Below, one piece after another: positions 45,958-54,950 of a DNA stretch of 64,000 nt (its first letter is position 1; each line of letters starts with the position of its first letter). A program made the translations under genes and the position numbers. The notes under the pieces are model-generated. The model did no database searches and was not told the origin of the DNA. It worked only from the letters and a program-made list of their open reading frames with translations. The stretch is from Desulfuromonas sp. CSMB_57 (GTDB lineage: Bacteria > Desulfobacterota > Desulfuromonadia > Desulfuromonadales > Syntrophotaleaceae): contig NZ_JAFCIY020000023.1 in the NCBI RefSeq assembly GCF_020194955.2, positions 62,001 to 126,000 of the forward strand, read 5' to 3'.

Positions 45958-47415
45958 TTACAGGGGTGCCAGGTGCCGATGCCAGGTGGTTGCCTGTTCA
46001 TAGGCGTAAGCCGCTTTGAGCAGGGCCGCTTCGCCGAAGGGCCGGCCGATGAGCTGCAGGCCGATGGGCAGGCCGTCGCGCGACAGACCGCAGGGCAGGC
46101 TCATGCCGCAGGTCCCGGCCAGATTGACCGGAATGGTGAAAATGTCCGACAGGTACATCTGCAGGGGATCGGCAAGTTTCTCCCCCAGGCGGAAGGCCGG
46201 GGTCGGCGCCACCGGGGTGAGCATGACATCCACCTTGGCGAAGGCATCGAGAAAGTCCTGGCGGATCAGGGTGCGGACCTTCTGGGCTTTCAGGTAGTAG
46301 GCATCGTAGTAACCGGAGGACAGGGCGTAGGTGCCGAGCATGATGCGCCGTTTCACCTCCGGCCCGAAACCGGCGGCGCGGCTCTGCATGAACATGTCGA
46401 TGAGGCCTTGGCCGCGGTCGACGCGGCGACCGTAGCGCACGCCGTCGTAGCGGGCCAGGTTGCTGGACGCTTCGGCGGTGGCGATGAGGTAGTAGCAGGC
46501 CACGGCATATTCGGTGTGGGGCAGGGCCACCTCGACCAGTTCCGCGCCCAGTTCGCGCAGGACGGCGATGGCGTCATCCGTCGCCTGCTGCACGTCCGGA
46601 TCCAGGCCTTCAATGAAATATTCCCGGGGCAGACCGATTTTCAGCCCCTTGACGCCGTCCCGCAAGGTGGCCCGGTAGTCGGGCACCGGCATATCGACGG
46701 AGGTCGAGTCCGCCGCATCGTAGCCGGCCACCGCTTGCAGCAGGATGGCGCAGTCCTCCACATCCCGGGCGATGGGACCGACCTGGTCCAGGGAGGAGGC
46801 GAAGGCGATGACGCCGTAGCGGGACACCCGCCCGTAGGTCGGTTTCAGGCCGACCACGCCGCAATTGGCGGCCGGCTGGCGGATGGAACCGCCGGTATCG
46901 GTGCCGAGGGTGGCCGCCGCCAGGCGTGCCGCGATGCAGGCCGCCGAGCCGCCCGAGGAGCCGCCGGGCACGTAGTCGAGGTTCCAGGGGTTTTTCACCG
47001 CGCCGAAGGCGCTGTTTTCGTTGGAGCTGCCCATGGCGAACTCATCCATGTTGAGTTTGCCGAGGAGTACCGCACCCTGTTCCTTGAGCTTGGCCACGGC
47101 CGTGCCGTCATAGGGCGGCACGAAGTTTTCCAATATGCGTGAGGCGCAGGTGGTGCGGACGCCCTCGGTAATGAAAATATCCTTGAGTGCCAGGGGGATG
47201 CCCGTCAGTTCCGCTCCTTGGCCCTCGGCCAGCCGGCGGTCGGCCCGGGCGGCGTCCTCCAGGGCCTGCTCGGCGGTGACGGTCAGGTAGGCGTTGATGC
47301 TCGGGTCGACGCTGCCGATGCGCTCGAGAAACGCCCGGGTAAGCTCGACGGAGGTCACTTCTTTATTCCGCAGCCGTTGTTGCATGGCGTGCAGGGTCAG
47401 GTCGGTCAATGACAT
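45958..47415 (-). CDS. gatA: Aspartyl/glutamyl-tRNA amidotransferase subunit A
   Basis: 485 residues, amidase-signature enzyme. The Ser-cisSer-Lys triad is visible: Lys in IPLALKDIF (about K76), cis-Ser in [15 protein letters not shown] (about residues 148-162) and the nucleophile Ser in the [12 protein letters not shown] block (about S175). It releases ammonia from glutamine for GatB. ATG 47415 begins [12 protein letters not shown]. It lies 27 bases after gatC. Confidence 0.97.
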   Translation of the reverse strand: MSLTDLTLHAMQQRLRNKEVTSVELTRAFLERIGSVDPSINAYLTVTAEQALEDAARADRRLAEGQGAELTGIPLALKDIFITEGVRTTCASRILENFVPPYDGTAVAKLKEQGAVLLGKLNMDEFAMGSSNENSAFGAVKNPWNLDYVPGGSSGGSAACIAARLAAATLGTDTGGSIRQPAANCGVVGLKPTYGRVSRYGVIAFASSLDQVGPIARDVEDCAILLQAVAGYDAADSTSVDMPVPDYRATLRDGVKGLKIGLPREYFIEGLDPDVQQATDDAIAVLRELGAELVEVALPHTEYAVACYYLIATAEASSNLARYDGVRYGRRVDRGQGLIDMFMQSRAAGFGPEVKRRIMLGTYALSSGYYDAYYLKAQKVRTLIRQDFLDAFAKVDVMLTPVAPTPAFRLGEKLADPLQMYLSDIFTIPVNLAGTCGMSLPCGLSRDGLPIGLQLIGRPFGEAALLKAAYAYEQATTWHRHLAPL

Positions 47416-47442
47416 GGGAAAACTCCAGGTTGGCTGTGAAGC

Positions 47443-47730
47443 TTATTCAATCACCTTGGGCACCACGAAACAGCCGCCGGCGGCTGCCGGGGCGTTTTGC
47501 ACGGCTTTCATCGTTCCCAGGGAGGGGCGCACCGTATCGTCCCGGAAAGCGTTTTCCATGGGTACCGCGTGCGAGGTCGGGACGATATGATCCGTGTCCA
47601 GGCTGTTCAGCGTTTCGACATAACCCAGAATGGCATCCATTTCATCCGTCAGGGCATCCAGTTCCGCATCGGCAAGGGCCAGGCGTGCCAATCGGGCGAC
47701 ATGCTCCACCTGGGCTCGAGTGATTTTCAT
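47443..47730 (-). CDS. gatC: Aspartyl/glutamyl-tRNA amidotransferase subunit C
   Basis: 95 residues: KITRAQVEHVARLARLAL helix, then the extended belt ending near RPSLGTMKAVQNAPAAAGGCFVVPKVIE, typical of GatC, which wraps around GatA and GatB. ATG 47730 is preceded by GGAGG at eight bases. Upstream in-frame sequence is not part of the protein. It heads the gatC-gatA-gatB-mtnA-glnE run. Confidence 0.95.
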   Translation of the reverse strand: MKITRAQVEHVARLARLALADAELDALTDEMDAILGYVETLNSLDTDHIVPTSHAVPMENAFRDDTVRPSLGTMKAVQNAPAAAGGCFVVPKVIE

Positions 47731-47829
47731 AGTCTGACCTCCGTGAGAGTTTTGCAGTGCATCCGTAACAGGGCAAGCTACCATGGGGCAGGGCGCTTTT
47801 TCAAGACCGCCGTAAAGAATATGAGGCAT

Positions 47830-47868
47830 AAAAAAGCCGGGACATTCCATGGAGCGGAATGTCCCGGC
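47830..47868 (-). terminator. Intrinsic terminator of the outer-membrane barrel gene
   Basis: A perfect 13-base-pair stem (GCCGGGACATTCC with its complement, 47836-47848 and 47856-47868), a seven-base loop and, on the minus strand, six T (47830-47835). It insulates gatC from the gene at 47915. Confidence 0.92.
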
Positions 47869-47914
47869 GAAAAGGGGACGGGAGAGACGATTTGAAAGCG
47901 CCGCTGTTCAGATC

Positions 47915-48493
47915 TTAGAAGTAGTAATGAATCCCGAAGGTGGCGCCGATGCCTTTGAGTTCGAGATCGATTTTGGGACCACCGCTGCCGAAGGGGCGGT
48001 CTTCATAGAAGTAGTGTTTGTAGCCGACATCGAAATTGAAGCCGAGTTCAGGGAATTCCTGGAAGTGGAATTCGCTGCCGATGAAAACCCCGAAACCATA
48101 AACTTCATCTTTATAGTTGATCAGGTCGCCATCCAGGTCGAAACTGCCGATGCTGCCCTGGATGCCGCCGTAGAATTTGCTGTATTCCCGGACGATGGGA
48201 GCATACATGAGTTTGATTTCGCCGACATAAAGGTCTGCTTCCTGCTTGAAGCTTGCACCATCGCTGACCCGGAAATCCACTCCGCCATAGAAGAAGTTCC
48301 CCTCGATGCCGAAGCGATCCTGATACCAGGCGCGGCCGGAAATACCGTTGAGGAACTCACCGGCCCACATTCCCTGATAACCGACGCCGACTTTCCAGTC
48401 GCTCTGCTGGTCGGCAGCCGTTGCCGGAGAGCAAAGAAGCAGCGCCGCCATCATGGTGGTGGCGACAAATGTCAGTTTGTTTTTGAGTTTCAT
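47915..48493 (-). CDS. Outer-membrane beta-barrel protein
   Basis: 192 residues. A signal peptide covers residues 1 to about 25 (KLKNKLTFVATTMMAALLLC, cleavage after SPATA). The mature part alternates aromatic and polar residues and ends in YYF, the usual C-terminal aromatic of outer-membrane barrels. The pattern WKVGVGYQGMWAGEF and FGVFIGSEFHFQEFPELGF suggests an eight-stranded OmpA/OmpW-size barrel; the ligand is unknown. ATG 48493 has GGAGG six bases before it. A strong terminator follows. Confidence 0.8.
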   Translation of the reverse strand: MKLKNKLTFVATTMMAALLLCSPATAADQQSDWKVGVGYQGMWAGEFLNGISGRAWYQDRFGIEGNFFYGGVDFRVSDGASFKQEADLYVGEIKLMYAPIVREYSKFYGGIQGSIGSFDLDGDLINYKDEVYGFGVFIGSEFHFQEFPELGFNFDVGYKHYFYEDRPFGSGGPKIDLELKGIGATFGIHYYF

Positions 48494-48902
48494 AAAGCCT
48501 CCGTTCATGCAATTAAGAAAAACAGTCATTAAGCCAAGGGGCGGCTTGGTCGGCTGTTGTGGTGGCCGAGGTAATCCAAAAAGCCAATCCCATCCCTCTC
48601 TGCAGGCAGCCCTATTGAAAAAAATTACAACAATTTCTCTTATGAAAAACAATTAGCGAGACTACTTTAGGTTTGCTTTAACCAAATGTCAATATATTAA
48701 TTTATGTGCTAATCTATAATTAAATTAAAATAATTTTTTCCCTGGTAAACATCTTGAGCAAGTCAAGCGTCACTCGTGCAGAATGAAGTTCACATGCACC
48801 TATTTGTTTATCTCTCGGAGATGTGTTAAAAATAGCAGCGAAATTTTGCTGCCAACTCAGGGCATCTTTTTATCACTTCAATTGTTGCAAAAGGAGTAAG
48901 TC
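48494..48902. other. Divergent intergenic region between the barrel gene and ompA
   Basis: About 410 bases with no gene found. Its centre (about 48640-48780) is markedly AT-rich and rich in TTAATT-type words, which suits promoters in both directions, but no pair of boxes is convincing enough to mark. A short hairpin (GCAGC/GCTGC around 48835-48852) precedes the OmpA gene, whose ribosome-binding site is AAAGGAG. Confidence 0.4.
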
Positions 48903-49553
48903 ATGAAAAAACTTGTTGTTCTGGCGGCGGTTGCCGCCCTGTTTGCAGCCGGTTGCGCGCAACCCATGACCCAGACCCAGAAGGGCACCGCCATTGGCGC
49001 CGGCACCGGCGCAGCGGTGGGGGCGGGCTTGGGTCAGCTCATCGGTCGCGATACGGAATCGACCCTGATCGGCGCCGGCGTCGGTGCGGCGCTGGGCGGT
49101 GTGGCCGGCGGTTTCTTCGCCAACTATATGGAGAAGCAGGAAATGTCCATGCGCCAGGGGTTGGCGGGGGTTGAGGGGGCCAGCGTTCAGCGTGATGCCG
49201 AGGTTCTGGCGGTGACCTTCAAATCGGATGTGCTGTTCGATGTCAACTCCGCGACCATCAAGCCGGGGGCCTATGACGAATTGCAGCGAGTGGCCAGGGT
49301 TCTGAACGACTACCCCCAGACCACCATGCAGATTGCCGGCCATACGGACAGCACCGGCAGTGAACAGTACAACCTGCAGCTATCCCAGCGTCGGGCCGAG
49401 GCGGTGAAGACCATGCTGACCAGCTACGGCGTCGCTCCGACCCGAATGACCACCGTCGGCTACGGGATCAGCCGTCCCATCGCCACCAATGCCACCCCGG
49501 AAGGGCGGCAGTTGAATCGCCGCGTCACCATCACCATCGTGCCGCAGCGGTAA
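48903..49553 (+). CDS. OmpA-family lipoprotein with glycine zipper (Pal-like)
   Basis: 216 residues. A lipoprotein signal ends in the lipobox LFAAGC with Cys18 as the acylated residue. Residues about 27-75 are two glycine-zipper stretches (GTAIGAGTGAAVGAGLGQLIG, GVGAALGGVAGGFFANY) and the C-terminal 110 residues form an OmpA peptidoglycan-binding domain (LFDVNSATIKPGAYDEL, IAGHTDSTGSEQYNLQLSQRRAEAV, NRRVTITI). It probably links the outer membrane to peptidoglycan; it resembles YiaD-type proteins more than Pal. ATG 48903 follows AAAGGAG. A terminator follows. Confidence 0.9.
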   Translation: MKKLVVLAAVAALFAAGCAQPMTQTQKGTAIGAGTGAAVGAGLGQLIGRDTESTLIGAGVGAALGGVAGGFFANYMEKQEMSMRQGLAGVEGASVQRDAEVLAVTFKSDVLFDVNSATIKPGAYDELQRVARVLNDYPQTTMQIAGHTDSTGSEQYNLQLSQRRAEAVKTMLTSYGVAPTRMTTVGYGISRPIATNATPEGRQLNRRVTITIVPQR

Positions 49554-49584
49554 TCGACAACCTTATCCAGCATTCAACAAACCG

Positions 49585-49621
49585 GGCCGGTCGGAGCGAA
49601 GTGCTCCGGCCGGCCTTTTTT
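49585..49621 (+). terminator. Intrinsic terminator after the OmpA lipoprotein gene
   Basis: Thirteen-base-pair stem (GGCCGGTCGGAGC with GCTCCGGCCGGCC, one T-G pair), five-base loop, then six T. Confidence 0.9.
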
Positions 49622-49746
49622 ACGGTCTGCCATCGTCTTGACCCGGGCCATGGATGGCTTTACAGTAGGGACGAACCAACGACTTTTGCAGGGATTGACC
49701 CAAACCATGCCAGCCCTTTGGGGCTGATTTACAGGAGAAAAGCCGT

Positions 49747-52278
49747 ATGCTCGATGCCTACCGGAAGCATGTCGCTGAACGGGCCCGTTTGGGAATCCCG
49801 CCTTTGCCCTTGACGGCGGAACAGACCGAAGCCTTGTGCCGATTGTTGCTTGCGCCACCAGCGGGCGAGGAAACCCTGCTGCTGGAATTGATTCGGCAGC
49901 GAGTGGCGCCGGGCGTGGATCCTGCGGCGCGGGTCAAGGCGGAATTCCTTGGGCGCATTCTGGCAGGCGAGGTCTGCTGTCCCCTCATCGATGGGACGGC
50001 CGCGGTGGAGATGCTTGGCCGGATGTTGGGTGGTTACAATCTGCCGCCCTTGCTGGCTGCCCTGGCCGACGCGCAGCAGGCGGATCTTGCGGCCCAGGCG
50101 TTAAGCGGTCTGACCCTGGTCTACGATGCCTTCGACCAGGTGCTGGCCTTGGCCGATACCCATGCCGCTGCCCGGCAGGTGCTGGAGAACTGGGCTGGAG
50201 CGACCTGGTTCACCGGGCGACCCGAGTTGCCGGAACGCATCCGGGTCAAGGTGTTCAAGGTGGAAGGCGAGATCAATACGGATGACTTTTCTCCCGCCGG
50301 GGATGCCTGGAGCCGCCCCGACATTCCCCTGCACGCCCTGTGCATGGGCAAATCGCGGTTTCCGGGCGGCATCGAGACCATCGCCGCCTGGCGCCGCGAG
50401 GGGCATCAGGTGGCCTTTGTCGGCGACGTGGTCGGAACCGGATCGTCCCGCAAGTCGGCCTGCAACAGCCTGCTCTGGCATATCGGCGAGGATATTCCCG
50501 GGGTGCCCAACAAGCGGCGTGGCGGCGTCGTCATCGGCGGAGTCATCGCTCCGATTTTTTTCAACACCGCCCAGGATTCCGGTGCCCTGCCCATCCGGGC
50601 CGCCGTCGACCGGCTGGAACATGGCGACGAGGTGGTTATCGAAACCCGCACCGGCCGTATCCTGGACGGTGCCGGCGGTGAGCGCAGCACCTTTACCCTG
50701 GCTCCCGAAACCCTGGCCGACGAGTACCGGGCCGGCGGCCGCATCCCCCTGATTATCGGCCGCAACCTCACGGAACGGGCCAGGCAGGCACTGAAACTGC
50801 CGGCGGCGACCATTTTTGCCAAGCCCGGCAATCCTCAGCCTGTGGCCGGACAGGGCTACACCCTGGCCCAGAAGATGGTCGGCCGGGCCTGCGGACTGCC
50901 CGGCGTTCTGCCGGGCACGGCCTGCGAGCCGCGCATGACCACCGTCGCATCCCAGGATACCACCGGCCCCATGACCGCCGACGAGTTGACGGAACTGGCC
51001 TGCCTCAAATTTCAGGCGCCGCTGGTCATGCAGTCCTTCTGCCATACGGCAGCCTATCCCAAACCGGCGGATGTGGCCATGCACCGTCGCCTGCCCGGTT
51101 TCATGGCCGAGCGCGGCGGCGTCGCCCTGCGTCCCGGCGACGGCGTCATTCACAGTTGGCTCAATCGCCTGCTGCTGCCCGACACGGTGGGGACCGGCGG
51201 CGATTCCCATACCCGTTTTCCCATCGGCATCTCTTTTCCCGCCGGCTCCGGCCTGGTGGCTTTCGCCGGCGCCCTGGGCTTCATGCCCCTGGATATGCCC
51301 GAATCGGTGCTGGTCCGTTTCCGGGGAGCGCTGCAACCGGGCATTACCCTGCGCGATGTGGTCAATGCCATTCCCTACCAGGCCATCCGGGACGGTTTGC
51401 TGACGGTGCCAAAGAAAAACAAGCAGAATATCTTCAACGGCCGCATTCTGGAAATGGAAGGGCTGGATGACCTGACCGTCGAGCAGGCTTTCGAGCTGAC
51501 CTGCGCCGCCGCCGAACGCAGCGCCGCCGCCGGCTGTATCCAGCTATCGGAGGACCGGGTGGCGGAATTTCTTCGCTCCAACATCGCTCTGATGAAAAGC
51601 CTCATCCGCGATGGCTACCAGGATGCCGACACCCTGCGGCGCCGTATCGAGGCCGTGGAGGAATGGCTGGAAAATCCCCGGCTGCTGCGGGCCGACGGCC
51701 ATGCCGAGTATGCCGCGGTGCTCGAAATCGACCTGGCTCAACTGACCGAGCCGCTGTTGTGCTGTCCCAACGATCCCGACGACGTACAGCCCCTGTCGGC
51801 GGTGGCCGGAGCACCCCTGGACGATGTCTTCATCGGTTCCTGCATGTCCAACATCGCCCAGTTTCGCGCCGCGGCCGCCGTCTGGCAGGGCCGGCATTTC
51901 AATCCGGCGGTGCGCACCTGGATCTGCCCGCCGACCCGCATGGATCAACAGCAGTTGCGCAACGAAGCCCTGTTTGCGACCTTCAGCGCCATTGGTGCTC
52001 GCATCGAGATTCCCGGCTGTTCCCTGTGCATGGGCAACCAGGCCCGGGTGCCTGACGGGGCCCGAGTGCTCTCCACCTCGACCCGCAACTTCGACAACCG
52101 CATGGGCGATGGCGCAAAGGTCTATCTTGGCTCCGCGGAACTCGCCGCCGTGGCCGTCAACCTCGGCCGCCTGCCGACGACTGAGGAGTATTTTTCCACC
52201 TTTGCCCGCTGTATAGAGCCGCGGAAGGCGGAGATCTATCGCTTTCTGCAATTCGACCAGTTGCCGGAATATGTCTGA
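49747..52278 (+). CDS. acnB: Aconitate hydratase B
   Basis: 843 residues, AcnB type. The AcnB-specific HEAT-like N-terminal domain and the swivel domain (FKVEGEINTDDFSPAGDAW; VGDVVGTGSSRKSACNSL) precede the catalytic domains, the reverse of AcnA order. DTVGTGGDSHTRFPIGISFPAGSG, the iron-sulfur Cys in GSCMSN (about residue 698) and the CxxC in PGCSLCMGN (about 757-760) are present. It isomerises citrate to isocitrate in the TCA cycle. GGAGA precedes ATG 49747, and a small hairpin (CAGCCC/GGGCTG, 49711-49726) lies before the start. A terminator follows. Confidence 0.97.
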   Translation: MLDAYRKHVAERARLGIPPLPLTAEQTEALCRLLLAPPAGEETLLLELIRQRVAPGVDPAARVKAEFLGRILAGEVCCPLIDGTAAVEMLGRMLGGYNLPPLLAALADAQQADLAAQALSGLTLVYDAFDQVLALADTHAAARQVLENWAGATWFTGRPELPERIRVKVFKVEGEINTDDFSPAGDAWSRPDIPLHALCMGKSRFPGGIETIAAWRREGHQVAFVGDVVGTGSSRKSACNSLLWHIGEDIPGVPNKRRGGVVIGGVIAPIFFNTAQDSGALPIRAAVDRLEHGDEVVIETRTGRILDGAGGERSTFTLAPETLADEYRAGGRIPLIIGRNLTERARQALKLPAATIFAKPGNPQPVAGQGYTLAQKMVGRACGLPGVLPGTACEPRMTTVASQDTTGPMTADELTELACLKFQAPLVMQSFCHTAAYPKPADVAMHRRLPGFMAERGGVALRPGDGVIHSWLNRLLLPDTVGTGGDSHTRFPIGISFPAGSGLVAFAGALGFMPLDMPESVLVRFRGALQPGITLRDVVNAIPYQAIRDGLLTVPKKNKQNIFNGRILEMEGLDDLTVEQAFELTCAAAERSAAAGCIQLSEDRVAEFLRSNIALMKSLIRDGYQDADTLRRRIEAVEEWLENPRLLRADGHAEYAAVLEIDLAQLTEPLLCCPNDPDDVQPLSAVAGAPLDDVFIGSCMSNIAQFRAAAAVWQGRHFNPAVRTWICPPTRMDQQQLRNEALFATFSAIGARIEIPGCSLCMGNQARVPDGARVLSTSTRNFDNRMGDGAKVYLGSAELAAVAVNLGRLPTTEEYFSTFARCIEPRKAEIYRFLQFDQLPEYV

Positions 52279-52301
52279 ACAGCAATCGCTGTAAATTTTC
52301 A

Positions 52302-52336
52302 GGGCCGCCTTCCCACAGAAGAGCGGCCCTTTTTTT
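52302..52336 (+). terminator. Intrinsic terminator after acnB
   Basis: Seven-base-pair stem GGGCCGC/GCGGCCC with a 14-base loop, then seven T. Confidence 0.85.
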
Positions 52337-52516
52337 GCGGTCGAAAATTAAAAATATTGAAAAAATTATTCAAGGTGATATTTTCAATGAACCATAACAA
52401 ATCATTTCAAGCCAGGTTGATGTTCTCACAAAAATTCTGGGCCGTTGGGTGAATTCCCAACCAAGGCAGCGGATGGCACCGTAAACCGGCGATGTGTCGC
52501 TCCGGAGGAGATTATG

Positions 52517-52684
52517 ATGGCGAATTATGCACTTTGGCTGATTCTGCTGGCATTGGTCGCAATCATCATGGTTGTCGTGGTTATTTTGGTCGAGCGCAGG
52601 CTTGTCGCTGAACGCGAAAATGTGGCGCAAAGGCTGGAATGCTATGTGGATGGGGCATCTTCCGGGTCGCAAAGGGATGCATAG
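52517..52684 (+). CDS. Small single-pass membrane protein
   Basis: Not a family I recognise. 55 residues: MANYALWLILLALVAIIMVV starts a hydrophobic helix (residues 4-27) followed by a charged tail VERRLVAERENVAQRLE and a polar end. The layout is that of a small inner-membrane protein with a short cytoplasmic or periplasmic helix. GGAGGAG lies six bases before ATG 52517 (ATG 52514 is also possible). It stands alone between acnB and the palindromic element, in a moderately AT-rich stretch. Confidence 0.6.
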   Translation: MANYALWLILLALVAIIMVVVVILVERRLVAERENVAQRLECYVDGASSGSQRDA

Positions 52685-52721
52685 GGTTCGCGCGGCCAGG
52701 GTGCCGATCACTGAAAAGATT

Positions 52722-52888
52722 TAGGAGGCTGTCGGACTATCCATGCGCTGGCTGCAAATTCGGCTATTCGGCCCATATTTCAGCTCCTTTTCGGCCCATA
52801 GCTACGGCTATGAACCTTCAAACGAGCTAAAATCTGTGCTCAAACATCCAAATTTTCGCTTCAACCCGGATAGTCCGACAGCCTCCTA
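52722..52888. mobile_element. MITE-like palindromic element with 21-bp perfect terminal inverted repeats
   Basis: The ends 52722-52742 and 52868-52888 are perfect 21-base inverted repeats beginning TAGGAGGCTG. The outermost TA at both ends can be read as a TA target duplication, as made by IS630/Tc1-mariner transposases, giving a 163-base core. The interior contains a perfect small hairpin CATAGC-TACG-GCTATG at its centre, flanked by imperfectly complementary arms (ATTTCAGCTC with GAGCTAAAAT), so the whole element can fold into one long hairpin. It has no coding capacity. Its right end provides the stop codon of the HD gene. Confidence 0.8.
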
Positions 52889-53425
52889 GAATACTCCGAA
52901 ACGCGCGTGCCAGAGGTTGAAGATGGCCACCTTGTCCGTTCCGAACCGGGCCAGGGAAGCCCGCACCTGGTCCGGGTTGCGCTCTTGCCCTTGTTTGGCG
53001 GGGTTCTTGGAAAAAAACAGATCCGCATAGGCGACGAGCTGTTCCTCCAGAGTGACCGGCAGCATGTCCCGATGGGGCAGGGGGAGTTGCTGGGCCGCGA
53101 TTTCATCGGCGGTCAGCCCGACGCCGATATGCCGCTCGCAAACCATGGCATGGTGCGGCAAGCCCTCGGCCTCCAGCAGTTCACGGCCTTTGATGCCGTG
53201 GCACAGGTAGGGCAAGTCGCCGTTACACCCCAATTCCGGCGCGGCGGTATGCAGGATGCCGATATCGTGCAGCAGCGCCGCCTCGTGAACGAAATCCACG
53301 TCCGCTCCCAGAGTCCGGGCGATGGCCCTGGCTTTGGCGGCAACCCGTTCGCTGTGGTCCAGCAGAATACGGTAAGCAGCGCCGTCGGGCGGGTAATATT
53401 TTTCCAGCAGAGCAAGGGGATTCAT
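52886..53425 (-). CDS. HD-domain (HDIG) metal-dependent phosphohydrolase-like protein
   Basis: 179 residues, one HD domain: RILLDHSERVAAKARAIA (first His), HEAALLHDIGIL (HD pair near residue 53), CHGIKGRELLEAEGLPHHAMVCERHIGVG (further His). Such proteins act on nucleotides or phosphodiesters; the substrate is not known. The frame is open far upstream through the heptamer array and into the MFS gene, but that extension is an artefact; ATG 53425 begins the conserved part. The stop TAG is the first three bases of the palindromic element, so the native C terminus may have been cut or altered. Confidence 0.82.
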   Translation of the reverse strand: MNPLALLEKYYPPDGAAYRILLDHSERVAAKARAIARTLGADVDFVHEAALLHDIGILHTAAPELGCNGDLPYLCHGIKGRELLEAEGLPHHAMVCERHIGVGLTADEIAAQQLPLPHRDMLPVTLEEQLVAYADLFFSKNPAKQGQERNPDQVRASLARFGTDKVAIFNLWHARFGVF

Positions 53426-53543
53426 GGCGACGTTGGGCCTTGTCCGGTAAAGGTAGTCCGACAAGTATACTCCGCACCTTGAGCAGGCTGCAAGCGGCCG
53501 GTGCCGCTCTGACGGATCTGACCGATCCGCCGAATGTTTTTGC

Positions 53544-53620
53544 CCGCCTTCCGCCTTCAGTCTTCCGCCTTCCGCCTTCCGCCTTCCGCCTTCCGCCTTC
53601 CGCCTTCCGCCTTCAGCCTG
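53544..53620. repeat. Heptamer tandem array (11 units)
   Basis: Eleven consecutive seven-base units: nine CCGCCTT, one CAGTCTT (53558-53564) and one CAGCCTG (53614-53620). The array continues in degenerate form to 53640 through the end of the MFS gene, whose stop codon (53623-53625) and last residues (LKAG) are in repeat-like sequence. Confidence 0.9.
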
Positions 53621-53622
53621 CC

Positions 53623-54804
53623 TTACCCAGCCTTCAGCCTGCTTCCCAAAAACCCTTTTGCCGCCAGGGGCAGCAGCAGGGCGAACAGCAGGGCCAGCAA
53701 CAGGAAGGTTGGTCCCAGTCCCTGCTGATCCGCCAGGTGGCCGATGAGGGGGCCGGTGGCGACGAAGCCGACCCGGAACAACAGGCTGTGCAGGGACAGG
53801 ATGCTGGCGCGGTTGCGGCGGCTGCCGGCCTGCTGCAGTTGCTGGCGCAATAGGGGACCTTGCAGGCCGCGCATGAAGGTCAGCAGGAAGTAAAAGAGGA
53901 AGCTGCCCACGGCGGCGGTCAGACCCAGGCCGGCGTAGGCGGTGACGATGAGCAGGATGAACAGCCCGGCCATGAAACGCAGGCCGAACAGGTTGCGCAG
54001 GCGATGGCTGGCAAGGGAGCCCGCTGCCACCATCAGGTTGGCGCCGGCCCAGGCCGGGCCGAACCAGGCCAGGGGGACCCCGGTCTGCTGCATGTAGGGC
54101 TGGATGAGCCAGACGGTATAAAAGGAGGCCAGGCCCAGCAGGGTGCCGAACAGCATGGTATTGCGCACCGCGGGATTGTCCCACAGGGCATAGCGGCAGA
54201 CCGAAAGGGCCTCGGCCAGGTGCGATTTGATGGCCGGAACCTCTTCCACCGGCGGTTCGCACAGGGACAGGGCCAGCAGCAGCGCCAGACTCCAGACCCC
54301 GATCTGCAGCACGAAGGGCAACAGCGGCGCGGTGGCATACAGCAGACCGGCGAACAGCGCCCCGCCGGCTTCGCCGATCTGACCCCAGCCGGTCATGCGC
54401 CCATCGCAACGGGCATATTGCTCTTCACGACCTCCGGCGCGCAGGGTTTCGAACAGCAGAGCGCTGTCCGAGCCGCTGATAAAGGCGTAACAGACCCCCA
54501 GCATAAGTTCCGCCAGCAGAACCCCGGTGAAGGTCGCCGCCACCAGGTAAAAACTCCAGCCGAGTATGCCGAACAGGGTGGCGATGAGCAGGGACGCCCG
54601 GTAGCCGAGACGATCGCTGATATACCCGGACGGATATTCCATCACCACGCTGGCTACGGAGAACAGGCCCTGCAAAACCAGGATTTCTGTCAGGCTCAGC
54701 CCGATATGGTCCTTCCAGAACAGGGTGATGATGGCCATGGGAAACAGGGTCATCTTCAGGAAGGCGAAAACGTAGAGACGAGAAATGTTGGTGTCGAGGG
54801 GCAT
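53623..54804 (-). CDS. Major facilitator superfamily transporter
   Basis: 393 residues with about 12 hydrophobic helices. The MFS loop 2-3 motif is seen as GYISDRLGYRASLL near residues 58-71. The first helices (YVFAFLKMTLFPMAIITLFW) and SGSDSALLFETLRAG resemble small multidrug or unknown-substrate MFS permeases. I placed the start at ATG 54804 (MPLDTNISRLYVF); the open frame continues 28 codons upstream, but that part is translated repeat array. No ribosome-binding site is visible before 54804, because the array occupies its place. Both ends of the gene abut inverted heptamer arrays. Confidence 0.82.
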   Translation of the reverse strand: MPLDTNISRLYVFAFLKMTLFPMAIITLFWKDHIGLSLTEILVLQGLFSVASVVMEYPSGYISDRLGYRASLLIATLFGILGWSFYLVAATFTGVLLAELMLGVCYAFISGSDSALLFETLRAGGREEQYARCDGRMTGWGQIGEAGGALFAGLLYATAPLLPFVLQIGVWSLALLLALSLCEPPVEEVPAIKSHLAEALSVCRYALWDNPAVRNTMLFGTLLGLASFYTVWLIQPYMQQTGVPLAWFGPAWAGANLMVAAGSLASHRLRNLFGLRFMAGLFILLIVTAYAGLGLTAAVGSFLFYFLLTFMRGLQGPLLRQQLQQAGSRRNRASILSLHSLLFRVGFVATGPLIGHLADQQGLGPTFLLLALLFALLLPLAAKGFLGSRLKAG

Positions 54805-54810
54805 AATAAG

Positions 54811-54869
54811 CAGGCTGAAGGCTGAAGGCTGATGAAAACAGGCTGAAGGCTGAAGTCCGAAGGCTGAAG
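54811..54869. repeat. Heptamer array in front of the MFS gene
   Basis: About eight units of the AGGCTGA type with variants (AGTCCGA, TGAAAAC), in the opposite orientation to the array at 53544. It occupies the position of the MFS leader. Confidence 0.85.
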
Positions 54870-54950
54870 TATAACCACTATAGTCCATTCCGGCGGTGCG
54901 TCGAAAGAGGCTTGTTGCCTCGCGACGGGATTTCTCTTGGCCCTTGCCTT

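Noticed and set aside
44575-47142. 855-codon plus-strand open frame across gatB and gatA
   Set aside because: Antisense shadow of two genes with clear catalytic motifs; no family signature of its own.
52886-54409. 507-codon HD protein extended upstream into the MFS gene
   Set aside because: The extension is translated heptamer repeat and the antisense of the MFS gene. The HD family begins at ATG 53425.
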